Shown piece by piece: positions 36,876 through 45,276 of a stretch of DNA of 64,000 bases. Made by a program: the position numbers and the translations under genes. Positions within the stretch are counted from its first letter, which is position 1; every line of letters starts with the position of its first letter. The stretch is from contig NZ_JASITB010000002.1 in assembly GCF_030063455.1 (NCBI RefSeq), positions 62,001 to 126,000 of the forward strand, given 5' to 3'. This DNA comes from Cryobacterium sp. PH31-O1. Lineage in GTDB: Bacteria; Actinomycetota; Actinomycetes; Actinomycetales; Microbacteriaceae. Under the pieces are notes generated by a model. The model was not told where the DNA came from. It saw only the letters and a program-made list of their open reading frames with translations, and ran no database searches.

Positions 36876-38039
36876 TTAGATGGTTCGTGTCCCCGAACTT
36901 ACCCCGAACAATGCCGAGAGTGCCGCCGCCGCTTTCACGCTCTGAGTGTTTCGGGCCATGTAGACGTCCTGCGTCATAGATGGGTGCTTGTGCCCTAGAT
37001 AGTCGGCAATGTCCCGCGCTGACAATCCCGCCGCGTCGAGGGCCGTGGCAACAGTCTTGCGGAAGCCGTGGGAGGTGAACCCCGGATAACCAAGCCGCTC
37101 CCGATTGTCTCGCCAGTCCGACTCTGTGTTTGACGTGTCGCGCAGCTTGCCGAGCATCGACGGAAACACGAGGTCTAGATCGTTGCCTGGCTGCACCGCG
37201 TACCGGGCCCGCAGCATGACCACGACTTCAGCCGGCACGACGATCGTGCGCTCCGACGTCGCCGTCTTGCCTGCCTCCCGCAAGATCAGCCCCTGACCCT
37301 TCACCCGCGACACGCTCGCGCCGAGCGTCACCGTGGCCGCGTCGAGGTTCACAAAGTCACGGCGCAGCGCCAACGCCTCACCAATGCGGCATCCGGTCCG
37401 CGCCATGAACTCCCAGAGCTCGACCAGATCAAGCCGCTGCATCTCGGTATCACTTCGGATGGTCGCCAAGAATGCCGGGACCTGATCGAGTGGCAGTGCG
37501 GTCGCCGCCCTGGTGGCTTTGCGCTCGATCCCCGCGATCCCGACGACGGGGTTAGTCACTATCGCATCGTTCCGCACGGCAAGCGCAAGCATTCCCGACA
37601 ACACAGACCGGCATCCCTTTGCCGAGCCGTGGCCGTGCTTTGTCGCCGTGTCGGTTATAAAACGCTGTAGGCGCATTGTCGTCGCCTCACCGACCGTGAG
37701 TTGACCTATCCCCGGCTTAATTATCGTGTCGGCATTGTGCCGGTAAGTCGAGATAGTGCGCGGTGCCCGGCCTGTCTCTTCCTTCAGCAACAGGTAGGCG
37801 TCTGCCAGATCGAACAGCTTCGTCCGCTTCGTAATCGCAAGGTGTGAAGGCGTCTCGATCGTCGTTAGCGCCACCTTTAGCGCGTGCGACGCCTTCGACG
37901 ACGACGAGCCGAACCGCTCGACCTGCCGCCGCTTCCCGTCCTGGAAGCGGTACAGCGTCCGCGCGCGCCACTTGCCCGGCGTCGTCTCCTGAACGTTCAC
38001 GACGCCGTGAGTGCCGACGGGGTTACGTGGGCGGGACAT
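36876..38039 (-). CDS. int: Tyrosine-type site-specific integrase
   Basis: A 387-residue tyrosine recombinase that inserts and excises the element at tRNA-Lys. An AP2-like arm-binding N-terminus and SAM-like core-binding domain (about 75-165) precede the catalytic domain. Catalytic residues: Arg218 in TGCRIGEAL, Lys near 258, His324 and Arg327 in SHGFRKT, His350 in LGHKHPS and Tyr360 in DVYMARN. All are present, so the enzyme should be active. Its 3' end faces the tRNA; its start overlaps the repressor stop by one base (TAATG). Confidence 0.94.
   Translation of the reverse strand: MSRPRNPVGTHGVVNVQETTPGKWRARTLYRFQDGKRRQVERFGSSSSKASHALKVALTTIETPSHLAITKRTKLFDLADAYLLLKEETGRAPRTISTYRHNADTIIKPGIGQLTVGEATTMRLQRFITDTATKHGHGSAKGCRSVLSGMLALAVRNDAIVTNPVVGIAGIERKATRAATALPLDQVPAFLATIRSDTEMQRLDLVELWEFMARTGCRIGEALALRRDFVNLDAATVTLGASVSRVKGQGLILREAGKTATSERTIVVPAEVVVMLRARYAVQPGNDLDLVFPSMLGKLRDTSNTESDWRDNRERLGYPGFTSHGFRKTVATALDAAGLSARDIADYLGHKHPSMTQDVYMARNTQSVKAAAALSALFGVSSGTRTI
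36891..36913. repeat. Candidate left arm-type integrase sites
   Basis: Two CCCCGAAC-like heptamers sit head to tail (CCCCGAACTTACCCCGAACA). A near copy occurs at 46667-46689 beside attR, and another CCCGAACTAACCCC near 46761. Paired direct repeats flanking both att cores are what integrase arm-type sites look like. They lie within the 3' end of the integrase gene. Confidence 0.45.
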
Positions 38040-38830
38040 TACTTCATGATCTGTTTGACTTGGTACGCGCGAGCACTGAGCACGCCTGATTCCTCGACGA
38101 AACCCATAAGAGGCAACTCGACCGCGGGCACCGGGTCTTCGTCGACGAAGGCGATTGCCGGGGGAATCGGCGGCGGCGTGACTCCCTTTGCTCTCAACTT
38201 GAATCGTGCATCCGCTATGGTCTGTAGGCGGTCACGGCAGAGGGCTTCGTGCTCCTCGTCCCACTTTGGAGCGTATCTGACCTTTCCTTTTGTCTCTTCA
38301 ATCACCAGCCGACTTCCCAACCATTCCTCGGTAGCCATCCTGAGCTGATTGATGGCAGTCTCATGCCGTGCGAGCGTGTCCAGAATGACGGTTGAGTTAT
38401 CCCAAGGTCCCAATTCGCGATAGGTGCGCGTCTCCAGTTTGTACTCCAATGGCTGACGAGGGACAGCCGTCACATAGCAGTACGCGGCGTAGGCGTGGAT
38501 ACTCTCCCCCGGCCCGATCTCGACGTCATCCCCGGTAGCCATTGGGAGCATGAGGAAGATCGGGGGGACATCCAGTGCGCGCGCAAAGACCAACATCTCG
38601 GCCATGCCTATGCTCTTTCGCTTGCCGGCGAACAGCCCGTTCAAGGTATTGCCCTTGATCTTGCCCGGCTCACCAAGGGCTTCGCTGCACTTCGCCGCTA
38701 GTTGCTCTGTCGTCAACCCGCGCAAGTCGCGATAGTGGGCGATCGTCCGAACAATCCCTTTGGTGAACCGCACTTCCCAGTCATCCCCGGGCAGGTTGTC
38801 AAGGGAGAACTTTCTGGTATCCGACTTCAT
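38039..38830 (-). CDS. XRE-family-like regulator (element repressor)
   Basis: A 263-residue protein. Residues about 22-85 contain a helix-turn-helix-like block (IAHYRDLRGLTTEQLAAKCSEALG then NTLNGLFAGKR), as in Cro/CI-type regulators. The C-terminal two thirds lack a known peptidase dyad and may sense or dimerise. The start at 38830 is chosen because sequence upstream of it is intergenic. Transcribed with the integrase, divergent from excisionase: the expected place for a lysogeny repressor. Confidence 0.68.
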   Translation of the reverse strand: MKSDTRKFSLDNLPGDDWEVRFTKGIVRTIAHYRDLRGLTTEQLAAKCSEALGEPGKIKGNTLNGLFAGKRKSIGMAEMLVFARALDVPPIFLMLPMATGDDVEIGPGESIHAYAAYCYVTAVPRQPLEYKLETRTYRELGPWDNSTVILDTLARHETAINQLRMATEEWLGSRLVIEETKGKVRYAPKWDEEHEALCRDRLQTIADARFKLRAKGVTPPPIPPAIAFVDEDPVPAVELPLMGFVEESGVLSARAYQVKQIMK

Positions 38831-38864
38831 AAATCGAATACTAGCAACACTCTTCGGTAGAAAC

Positions 38865-38893
38865 TTGCATCCGGTGACAACCTCCGCTAATGT
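38865..38893 (+). promoter_or_regulatory. Candidate early promoter of the element (excisionase side)
   Basis: TTGCAT (38865-38870) and TAATGT (38888-38893) with 17 bases between, 57 bases before the excisionase start. It lies in the 119-base divergent gap and is the likely target of the repressor. On the opposite strand a TAGTAT box 7 bases before the repressor ATG may drive a leaderless repressor mRNA. Confidence 0.5.
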
Positions 38894-38949
38894 CTGAGAT
38901 AAGCGATCAGCACACCTACTGAAAGTGAGAAAAACGAATGGAGGCAGGA

Positions 38950-39168
38950 ATGAAAACACTCATCACGCCTGACGTCTCGAGCCGGCAGCGCCGCAACCTC
39001 GACGTCAACGACGTAGCCGAGCAACTCGGCATGAGCGTCGCCACGATCTACCGCTGGCGCAGCGACGGCACCGACATGCCCAAGGCGTTCAAAGTCGGGG
39101 GCCGTGTGCGTTGGACACAGAAGGCCGTCGACGACTGGATCGACGCGCAGATTGCCGAGGCGGTCTAA
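38950..39168 (+). CDS. Excisionase / AlpA-like HTH protein
   Basis: A 72-residue DNA-binding protein. LDVNDVAEQLGMSVATIYRWRSDGTDMPKAFKVGGRVRW, seen as the VAEQLGMSVATIYRWR helix-turn-helix and GGRVRW wing, then DDWID, is the excisionase/AlpA (MerR-like winged helix) pattern. The start at 38950 is supported by GGAGG 5 bases upstream. Such proteins direct excision and often activate satellite genes. First gene of the divergent operon. Confidence 0.82.
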   Translation: MKTLITPDVSSRQRRNLDVNDVAEQLGMSVATIYRWRSDGTDMPKAFKVGGRVRWTQKAVDDWIDAQIAEAV

Positions 39169-39255
39169 ATGACCGCGACCAAACAAAAAGCGCCCGGTAT
39201 GAGCTGTAACTCAACCGGACGCAACGACCGAAACACCTTCCAAGGAGAAACGATC

Positions 39256-39438
39256 ATGAAGACACTATCAAGCGTACCGCCCACTGCAAAAGACTGGAAC
39301 GGTCACACCGTCACCAGCCCCACCGGGCGCAGCATTCGTCCCAACGACCTCGACATGCTCACCCTCTGCAACGGTGACCAGCACGCCGTTGGTGGCAGCC
39401 TCAACCGCGCCGACTACTTCGTCACGGTGGTGCGCTGA
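39256..39438 (+). CDS. Small element protein, unknown
   Basis: A 60-residue protein, start at 39256 supported by AAGGAG 8 bases upstream (MKTLSSVPPTAKDWNG). An in-frame ATG at 39169 directly after the excisionase stop would add 29 residues; it is poorly supported by an SD. No motif recognised. A hairpin-like sequence (CCGGT-ATGAG...CTCA-ACCGG near 39195-39222) lies just before it and might regulate it. Confidence 0.5.
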   Translation: MKTLSSVPPTAKDWNGHTVTSPTGRSIRPNDLDMLTLCNGDQHAVGGSLNRADYFVTVVR

Positions 39439-39440
39439 CC

Positions 39441-39626
39441 ATGACCTATGTCGTCAATGGCACCCGCGGTATCGGGCCGGATGCCGAGGCTACCGTCGTG
39501 ATCCTGTCCGAGGAGTGGGACGCCACCATTCCGTTGACACCTAATCAGGCCCGAATCCTGGCCCGAAAGCTGATCGAGGCCGCGCAGCAGATCGAGCAGC
39601 CACACGTCACCGATGAATGGCCGTAG
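39441..39626 (+). CDS. Small element protein, unknown
   Basis: A 61-residue protein starting at ATG 39441, two bases after the preceding stop. It has a beta-rich N-terminus (AEATVVILSEEW) and an amphipathic helix (NQARILARKLIEAAQQIE). No motif assigned. Tight spacing and no overlap with other frames argue that it is translated. Confidence 0.5.
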   Translation: MTYVVNGTRGIGPDAEATVVILSEEWDATIPLTPNQARILARKLIEAAQQIEQPHVTDEWP

Positions 39627-39636
39627 GGATCAAATC

Positions 39637-40239
39637 ATGGCAGATGCACGGCTTCAATCGCACTGGCTGAACAACCCGGAGTTCGACGACCTGTCGGACG
39701 CAGCATGGCGCGTTCTCACCGGGGCGCTCATGTGGTCGAACGGGCGCGGGACAGACGGGATTATCCCTGCCCGATACCTTCGGATGCTGCACCCCGACGG
39801 CGAGCAGCCCGAAGCATTCCGGCAGCTCGAGGTGGCCGGCTTGTGGATCAAGACCGCGACCGGCTACCAGCTCATCGAGTGGGTCAAACTCCTGGGCCAG
39901 TCAACCGCCGACACTGTCGAGCACAACAAGGAGATGAACCGTATCAAACAGCAGAAGTGGCGAGACGAGCAGAGCAAGAAGGCCGGGAAGACCTCGCCTT
40001 CTTTCACTCCCACACCGTCCGTTGACGTTACAGATGACGTAACCGGTTACGTTACGGGCCACGTAGGACAGGACAAGACAGAGACAGAGACAGCTAAGGA
40101 CGTAGTGAGTTCAGCAAGTGAGGAAGTCGAGACTGTCAACCAGCGGACCGGGGAAGTCTCCGAGCCTGTACCTGCACCGGCTGGTCACTTCGAGTCGTAC
40201 ATCGAGAACGGCACGCGCAAACGTAGGAGGGTTGCCTAA
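39637..40239 (+). CDS. Replication-initiator-like winged-helix protein
   Basis: A 200-residue protein. The N-terminal about 95 residues read LNNPEFDDLSDAAWRVLTGALMWSNGRGTDGIIPARYLRML in landmarks (LSDAAWRVL, TDGIIP, YLRML), which resembles the phage replisome-organiser/DnaD-like helix-turn-helix domain common in actinophages. A basic coiled linker (NRIKQQKWRDEQSKKAGK) and a disordered tail follow. It would start replication of the excised element (inference). ATG 39637 is preferred because of AGGGA upstream. A recognisable helicase or primase is absent. Confidence 0.55.
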   Translation: MADARLQSHWLNNPEFDDLSDAAWRVLTGALMWSNGRGTDGIIPARYLRMLHPDGEQPEAFRQLEVAGLWIKTATGYQLIEWVKLLGQSTADTVEHNKEMNRIKQQKWRDEQSKKAGKTSPSFTPTPSVDVTDDVTGYVTGHVGQDKTETETAKDVVSSASEEVETVNQRTGEVSEPVPAPAGHFESYIENGTRKRRRVA

Positions 40240-40550
40240 TGGGCGTCCTGCTCGAGTGGCCGACGGTTGAACCTGGCCGACCCTATCGGTGGCTTCTGAA
40301 CCTCGAGTCTGAACGACCCGCGCCGACATGCGTGCAGCATCGTGAGCGCACCAATGGTCTGGGTATTTGTGACTCGTGCGTGTCGGCCTGGCGGTCGTCT
40401 TTGGGTGCTGACCCTGACTCGTGGACCGAGTGCCGCATCTGCCTATTCCCTATCCACCCCGCCGCCGAGGTCGGTGGCTTCGATACCTGCCCGAGTTGCG
40501 ACCTCACGCAAGGCCCCGAGGCGTTGCACGTTGAAAGGATCACCCCTTGA
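40239..40550 (+). CDS. Zinc-ribbon-like element protein, unknown
   Basis: A 103-residue protein starting at ATG 40239, sharing a base with the preceding stop (TAATG). Three cysteine pairs (CDSC, CRIC, CPSC) and further Cys/His suggest two zinc-binding sites. No nuclease motif is seen. Its position just before the HNH endonuclease and terminase might mean a DNA-binding role in packaging or replication; that is a guess from context. Confidence 0.55.
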   Translation: MGVLLEWPTVEPGRPYRWLLNLESERPAPTCVQHRERTNGLGICDSCVSAWRSSLGADPDSWTECRICLFPIHPAAEVGGFDTCPSCDLTQGPEALHVERITP

Positions 40551-40915
40551 CCTTGACCCTCTGCGTCGTGTGCGGTGAACCGGGTGAGTATCGGTGCATC
40601 CTTCATCGTCGGCAGCAACCGGGCAAGCTGTCGGCAACCGAACGCGGGTACACGTCATCGTGGTTTCGCCTGAGTCGTCGTGCCCGCAAGCTTCAGCCGT
40701 GGTGCTCTACGTGTGGCACCAAAGACGACCTGACAGGCGATCACCTCAGGTGGCCCGCTAAGACGTTGGCAGACGTGGACGTGCTATGCCGTGCCTGCAA
40801 TGGTGCAAAGGGCGCACCGGACGACACAGGACCAGCGGGGAGGGGGCAGAACGAATCCACTAAAGTCCCCCGGGGAATGGCAAACTTCCTCACTGTACCG
40901 GAGGGGGTATTTTGA
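40547..40915 (+). CDS. HNH endonuclease
   Basis: A 122-residue protein. Metal-binding cysteines CVVC near the N-terminus and CSTC mid-protein, then LTGDHLRWPAKTLADVDVLCRACNGAKGA, where DH, C..C and the final N form the HNH fold. In phages and capsid-forming satellites such an HNH beside the terminase is required for DNA packaging. It starts at TTG 40547 inside the previous stop (TTGA), with AAAGGA 7 bases upstream. Confidence 0.82.
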   Translation: MTLTLCVVCGEPGEYRCILHRRQQPGKLSATERGYTSSWFRLSRRARKLQPWCSTCGTKDDLTGDHLRWPAKTLADVDVLCRACNGAKGAPDDTGPAGRGQNESTKVPRGMANFLTVPEGVF

Positions 40916-42363
40916 GGCCCGGGGCGAAGTCGGCCATTACGGTCGATCCGCTGGTATGGGATGCCTTTCCGGCTCGTGGTGTGGACCGTATCGACGCCTT
41001 CGCCAAGTCGTTTCTGAAGGTGCCGAAGGGTGAGGGCAGCGGGTCGCCGTTCGTGCTCAGGCCGTGGCAGCTCGAGACGGTGGCCGCGCTGTATCCGATG
41101 GACCGCCCGCGACCCCGGCAGGCACTTCTGAGTCTCCCTCGAGGTAACGGCAAGACGGGGCTGGCCGCGCTGCTGGCGCTCTACGGTCTGTTCGCTGATG
41201 AGATCGACGCCCCGCAGGTTCTGGTGGTGGCTTCGAGTGAGCAGACCGCGCAGCACGTCTACAAGGCCGCGCGCCGAATGATCGAGTTGAACCCCGAGCT
41301 GCAGGACCGGGCACACGTCTACAAGGACCGGATCGTGACGCCGTTGAACGGTGGAGAGTTCTACGCTTTGCCGGCTACCGTGGCCGCGCTTCAGGGCTGG
41401 GACCCGACGTTGATGATCGTCGACGAATTGCACGTCGTCGACCGTGACATTTGGGAGGCTGTCACGTCGGCATCTGGCAAGCGTGCCGAGTCGTTGACGC
41501 TGGCGATCAGTACCCCGTCGGACTCGCAAGAATCCGTCATGTGGGACCTGGTGAAGTACGGGCGCAAACAGGCCGACCCCGCGTTTGTGTTTCGGGAGTG
41601 GGCAGCGCCGGAAGGGTGCGCTGTCGACGACGAGGCAGCGTGGCAGATTGCTAACCCGGCTTTGGGTGACTTCCTCTCGATTGATGCTCTCCGCGCGACT
41701 CAGGCCACGACCCGGGAAGCGGCATTCCGTCGGTACCGGCTGGGGCAGTGGGCAGGGTCTCAGGACTCGTGGCTTCCGTTCGGTATGTGGGACACCCGCA
41801 AGGATGACCGCACCTTGCAGCCTGGCGAACGAATCGTCTTAGGTTTCGACGGATCTGCCTCTGGCGACTCGACCGCGCTGGTCGCCTGCACGATGGACGG
41901 ATTCATTAGCCCAATCAACGTGTGGAACAAGCCCGAGTCTGTGGGCTGGCGTGTACCGCGCGCCGAGGTTACGCAGGCCGTCACCGACGCGTTCAACACG
42001 TTCGACGTGGTGGAGCTGGCCTGTGACCCCTGGGGGTGGCGCAGTGAGATTGAAGACTGGTCCAAGCGTCACGGTGAACGCCGCGTCGTGGAGTACAACA
42101 CCGGATTCCGTAACCGTATGGGTCCGGCAACAGATCGACTTTATGCCGCCGTCATGGATCACACGATGACTCACGACGGCAATAAAACTTTGTCCCTGCA
42201 CGTCTCGCAGACGGTGGCCGTCCAAACCGCTATCGGCGCGATCGTGTCCAAGGACAAGCGCAATTCACCCCGCAAGATTGACGCCGCCGTAGCTGCAATC
42301 GTCGCGTGGGACCGTGCCGCCTGGCACAACAACACCAAGAAAAGAAGGGTGGTTTCGTTTTGA
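40912..42363 (+). CDS. Terminase large subunit
   Basis: A 483-residue packaging motor. N-terminal ATPase: Walker A SLPRGNGKTGL (near residue 83), Walker B LMIVDELHVV (near 169) and SISTPSD-like AISTPSD coupling motif. C-terminal nuclease: GFDGSASGDSTALV (first Asp), ACDPWGW and KIDAAVAAIVAWDRA (last Asp). All acidic residues look present. The start is TTG 40912, overlapping the HNH stop (TTGA) and preceded by GGAGGGGG. It packages the element into the capsid encoded downstream. No small terminase is evident before it. Confidence 0.93.
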   Translation: MRPGAKSAITVDPLVWDAFPARGVDRIDAFAKSFLKVPKGEGSGSPFVLRPWQLETVAALYPMDRPRPRQALLSLPRGNGKTGLAALLALYGLFADEIDAPQVLVVASSEQTAQHVYKAARRMIELNPELQDRAHVYKDRIVTPLNGGEFYALPATVAALQGWDPTLMIVDELHVVDRDIWEAVTSASGKRAESLTLAISTPSDSQESVMWDLVKYGRKQADPAFVFREWAAPEGCAVDDEAAWQIANPALGDFLSIDALRATQATTREAAFRRYRLGQWAGSQDSWLPFGMWDTRKDDRTLQPGERIVLGFDGSASGDSTALVACTMDGFISPINVWNKPESVGWRVPRAEVTQAVTDAFNTFDVVELACDPWGWRSEIEDWSKRHGERRVVEYNTGFRNRMGPATDRLYAAVMDHTMTHDGNKTLSLHVSQTVAVQTAIGAIVSKDKRNSPRKIDAAVAAIVAWDRAAWHNNTKKRRVVSF

Positions 42364-43649
42364 GCGAACTACTGGAAGTCCTGTCCGCAAAGCTCGACGA
42401 GTCCCAGTCAGGACTTGCCAAGCTCGATAGCTACTACGCCGGCACGCAGCCCGCCGCGTTCCTGTCTCCGAAGTCTGCCGAGGCCCTGGGAAACAAGCTC
42501 CGCGTCCTGTCGGTCAACTTTCCGAAGCTCACCGTTCGGTCTATCGCTGAACGGCTTCAGGTCACCGGCTTCAGGGCGATCGGGGACGACAACGCCGACA
42601 CTGACCTGTGGCGCATCTGGCAGGCCAACGACCTCGAGGCACAGTCTCATCTGGCACACCTCGACGCGCTGGTCTACGGTCGATCCTTTGTGTTCGTCTG
42701 GGCAGGCCCGAACGGCCCGCGCGTCACGGTGGAGTCTGCCAAACAGGTAACCGCGATCTTTGACCCAGCATCCGGTGAAGTAACCGCCGTACTGAAGAAG
42801 TGGTTGTCTGGCACAACACACCACGCCGTCGTTCTCGAGGCCGACAAGATCACCCGCTACGCCGGGAAGGAGAACGCGTTGCAGGTCGTCGAAGTGCTCC
42901 CGAACCCGCTGGGTGAAGTGCCCGTCGTGCCGCTGGTGAACAGTGGCCGACTGCTCGACTTCGAGGGTGTCTCCGAAATGGCCGACATTCTCGACCTCAC
43001 CGACGGGCTCAACAAGATCATGTCCGACGCGCTGGTGAGTAGCGAATACTTCGCCCGCCCGCGCCGCTGGGTCACCGGCATGGAGATCGTGGAAGACGAC
43101 GACGGAAACGCCGTGAACCCGTTCAGCTCCGAAGCTAACCGGGTCTGGCAGTCCGAAGACGCCGAAACCAAGTTCGGGCAGTTCGACGGCGCACGGCTCG
43201 ACGGGTACGGCGATATCGTGGCAATCCTCACACAGCAGATCGGTGCAATTAGTGGCCTGCCGCCGCACTACCTGGGATTGAACGGTGACCAGCCGCCGAG
43301 CGCCGACGCGATCAGTAGCGCCGAGGCGTCGCTGGTGGCCGCGATCTTTGGCAAGCACCGCGCGCTGGGTCGCCGCTGGGCGAAAGTGGCCGACCTGGTA
43401 ATGAAGGTCCGCGACGGGCAGAACACCCGCGACTTCGAGACGCTATGGAAAGCCCCCGACACTCGCACCCCGGCACAGGTAGCTGATGCCGCCGCCAAGC
43501 TCGCCGGTATCGGTGTTCCCCTGGTCGCCGTGCTGGCCGACCCGATGGGTTATAGCCCGTCTCAGATCACGACGATCATGCAGGGTAAGCGCGCCGAAGC
43601 CCTCACCGCGTCGGGAGCCGACCTGTCCGCGTTCCTGGTGTCTGAGTGA
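42360..43649 (+). CDS. Phage portal protein (SPP1 Gp6-like)
   Basis: A 429-residue portal, the dodecameric channel at one capsid vertex. The N-terminal SYYAGTQPAAFL, the NFPKLTVRSIAERLQVTGFR clip region and the ISGLPPHYLGLNGDQPPSADAISSAEASLVA helix region are typical of the Gp6-like portal family. The start is TTG 42360, overlapping the terminase stop (TTGA). An in-frame ATG at 42306 exists but lies in terminase coding sequence. Followed by a MuF-like protein, coupled by GTGA. Confidence 0.92.
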   Translation: MSELLEVLSAKLDESQSGLAKLDSYYAGTQPAAFLSPKSAEALGNKLRVLSVNFPKLTVRSIAERLQVTGFRAIGDDNADTDLWRIWQANDLEAQSHLAHLDALVYGRSFVFVWAGPNGPRVTVESAKQVTAIFDPASGEVTAVLKKWLSGTTHHAVVLEADKITRYAGKENALQVVEVLPNPLGEVPVVPLVNSGRLLDFEGVSEMADILDLTDGLNKIMSDALVSSEYFARPRRWVTGMEIVEDDDGNAVNPFSSEANRVWQSEDAETKFGQFDGARLDGYGDIVAILTQQIGAISGLPPHYLGLNGDQPPSADAISSAEASLVAAIFGKHRALGRRWAKVADLVMKVRDGQNTRDFETLWKAPDTRTPAQVADAAAKLAGIGVPLVAVLADPMGYSPSQITTIMQGKRAEALTASGADLSAFLVSE

Positions 43650-44206
43650 GTTACCAGTCGAGCTTGTCCAAGCTCCGCGACACGACCAACGTGCAAGTGC
43701 TCGAGGCGTGGCGCGTGTACGGGCTGGGCAGGATCACGAAACCCCAGTTCGTGCAGCTCGCCGCCGCCCTAATCTTGCAGGCCAACGGTAAGGCCGTGGC
43801 ACTGGCCGACCTGTCCCTGTCTGCCGAGCTGTACCGGCTCACTGGGGAGACGTTCGCACCGCTCGGGGTACTGCCGCGCGGGTACGACCAGCCGAGGCTT
43901 CAGCGGGGCGTTGAGACGTTGCTGGTGGACTTCGAGGCCGGGGAAGATATCGACGCCCGCCTCACCCGCTTTGCCAGCAATGCCCCGCTGGGTGCCGCCA
44001 CGGATGCTTACTCCGAAGGGGTGAAACAATCCACCGCCGTCGAGGGGTACGTCCGACAAATGGACTCTGACCCCTGCCAGCTCTGCCGCTACTGGTGGAG
44101 GGAAGGCCGCATCTGGCCGAAAGACCACCGGATGCCGCACCACAAAGGGTGCGCCTGTACGCACCGCGTCGTCACGGTTGACAAAGTAAAGGCGGTAGCA
44201 CGATGA
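43646..44206 (+). CDS. MuF-like minor head protein
   Basis: A 186-residue protein starting at GTG 43646 inside the portal stop. The N-terminal helical part (SYQSSLSKLRDTTNVQVLEAW) and C-terminal cysteine/histidine cluster (DPCQLCRYWWREGRIW and HKGCACTHR) match the short MuF/VG15-type minor capsid proteins of actinophages, injected or placed at the head. The order portal-MuF-connector is the normal head-gene order. Confidence 0.75.
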   Translation: MSYQSSLSKLRDTTNVQVLEAWRVYGLGRITKPQFVQLAAALILQANGKAVALADLSLSAELYRLTGETFAPLGVLPRGYDQPRLQRGVETLLVDFEAGEDIDARLTRFASNAPLGAATDAYSEGVKQSTAVEGYVRQMDSDPCQLCRYWWREGRIWPKDHRMPHHKGCACTHRVVTVDKVKAVAR

Positions 44207-44613
44207 CCATTCAGAGCGACATCAAGGCAGGCCAGCGTGAAGCGGAAAAGCTCATGCTCACAACCTGCACAATCACCCGCGGTGGTGGCGCGCCCGTCTT
44301 CAACGAGGGCACTGGCGAATACGACACCCCCGAGCCCGCAACGATCTACGCCGGGAAGTGCAAGGTTCGCCTGGCCGGCGTGAGTGTCAAACAGGTGGAT
44401 GCCGCCGCGCAGCTCCTCACCATTCAGCAGTCGATCCTCTCGCTCCCCGTCAACCGCGCCGGGACCGCCAACGTGACCCCCGACGACACCCTGACCATTA
44501 CCGCCAACCCCCTCGACGTTGCCCTCGTCGGCAAGACGTTCCGCATCGAGGGAACACACGAACAGACCTACTCCACCGCCCGCCGCTACTCCATCGAAAG
44601 AGTCAACTCATGA
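44203..44613 (+). CDS. Head-closure / connector protein (DUF6093-like)
   Basis: A 136-residue, beta-rich protein (CTITRGGGAPVFNEGTGEYDTPEPATIYAGKCKVRL, then a GKTFRIEG loop). The pattern fits DUF6093-type phage proteins that sit at the head-tail interface. Overlaps the MuF gene (ATGA) and the scaffold gene (ATGA). Present here although no tail genes follow, so it would offer a docking surface for a helper tail. Confidence 0.65.
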   Translation: MTIQSDIKAGQREAEKLMLTTCTITRGGGAPVFNEGTGEYDTPEPATIYAGKCKVRLAGVSVKQVDAAAQLLTIQQSILSLPVNRAGTANVTPDDTLTITANPLDVALVGKTFRIEGTHEQTYSTARRYSIERVNS

Positions 44614-45041
44614 CCGACACCACGAACACCACCGCCGACGTAGCACCCGCTAGCGAAGTGCTAACCGAGTCGCCTAGCGAACCGCTCGCACCCGCCACCG
44701 ACACCACCGAAGACCCCGAGACCTTCCCCCGCGAATACGTCGAAGACCTACGCAAAGAGAACGGCAAATACCGCACCCGCGCGCAGCAGGCCGACGACCT
44801 CGCCGCACGACTTCACACCGCACTGGTCACGGCAACGGGCCGACTCCAAGACCCCACCGACCTCGTGTTCGACGAAGACCATCTTAGGGACTCACCTAAA
44901 ATGATCGAGGCAATCGACGCGCTCCTCACCGCCAAGCCTCACCTGGCCAACCGCAAGCCCACCGGCGATATCGGGCAGGGGGCGTCAGGAGTCACTGATA
45001 CGTTCAGCTTGTCCGGGCTACTCAGGTCCGGCGCGAAATAG
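44610..45041 (+). CDS. Capsid scaffold protein
   Basis: A 143-residue protein starting at ATG 44610 within the preceding stop. A Thr/Ala/Glu/Pro-rich acidic N-terminus, a central charged helix (ENGKYRTRAQQADDLAARLHTAL) and a short C-terminal segment (FSLSGLLRSGAK) are typical of scaffold proteins that template HK97-like heads and are then removed. No protease gene is visible. It precedes the capsid gene after a 339-base gap containing a small gene and hairpins. Confidence 0.75.
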   Translation: MTDTTNTTADVAPASEVLTESPSEPLAPATDTTEDPETFPREYVEDLRKENGKYRTRAQQADDLAARLHTALVTATGRLQDPTDLVFDEDHLRDSPKMIEAIDALLTAKPHLANRKPTGDIGQGASGVTDTFSLSGLLRSGAK

Positions 45042-45054
45042 GGGGGATGAACTA

Positions 45055-45270
45055 ATGGCAAGTGACATCTACACGCTGCACTACGCGGGCAAAGAGTTCG
45101 ATATCACCGAAGACGCCTACGATGCCGTCACCTACTGGGACGGAGTAACCGCAGGCACGCTCGAGCTGCATTTAGGTGAAGGACGGTGGCTGACCATTGC
45201 GAGGGGACCGTCTATCCCTGTCGCGGTGGAGCGCAAGCCGAAACCTGAAAATTACGTCTTCGTTCGCTAG
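45055..45270 (+). CDS. Small head-region protein, unknown
   Basis: A 71-residue protein (MASDIYTLHYAGKEFDITEDAYDAVTYW). Predicted beta-rich. The start has GGGGGATG upstream. Its place between scaffold and capsid genes suggests a minor head or decoration function; no family recognised. Confidence 0.5.
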   Translation: MASDIYTLHYAGKEFDITEDAYDAVTYWDGVTAGTLELHLGEGRWLTIARGPSIPVAVERKPKPENYVFVR

Positions 45271-45276
45271 ATATAG

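Noticed and set aside
40547..40915. Homing endonuclease inserted in the head operon
   Set aside because: The HNH gene is coupled to both neighbours by start-stop overlaps and stands in the position typical of packaging-related HNH proteins.
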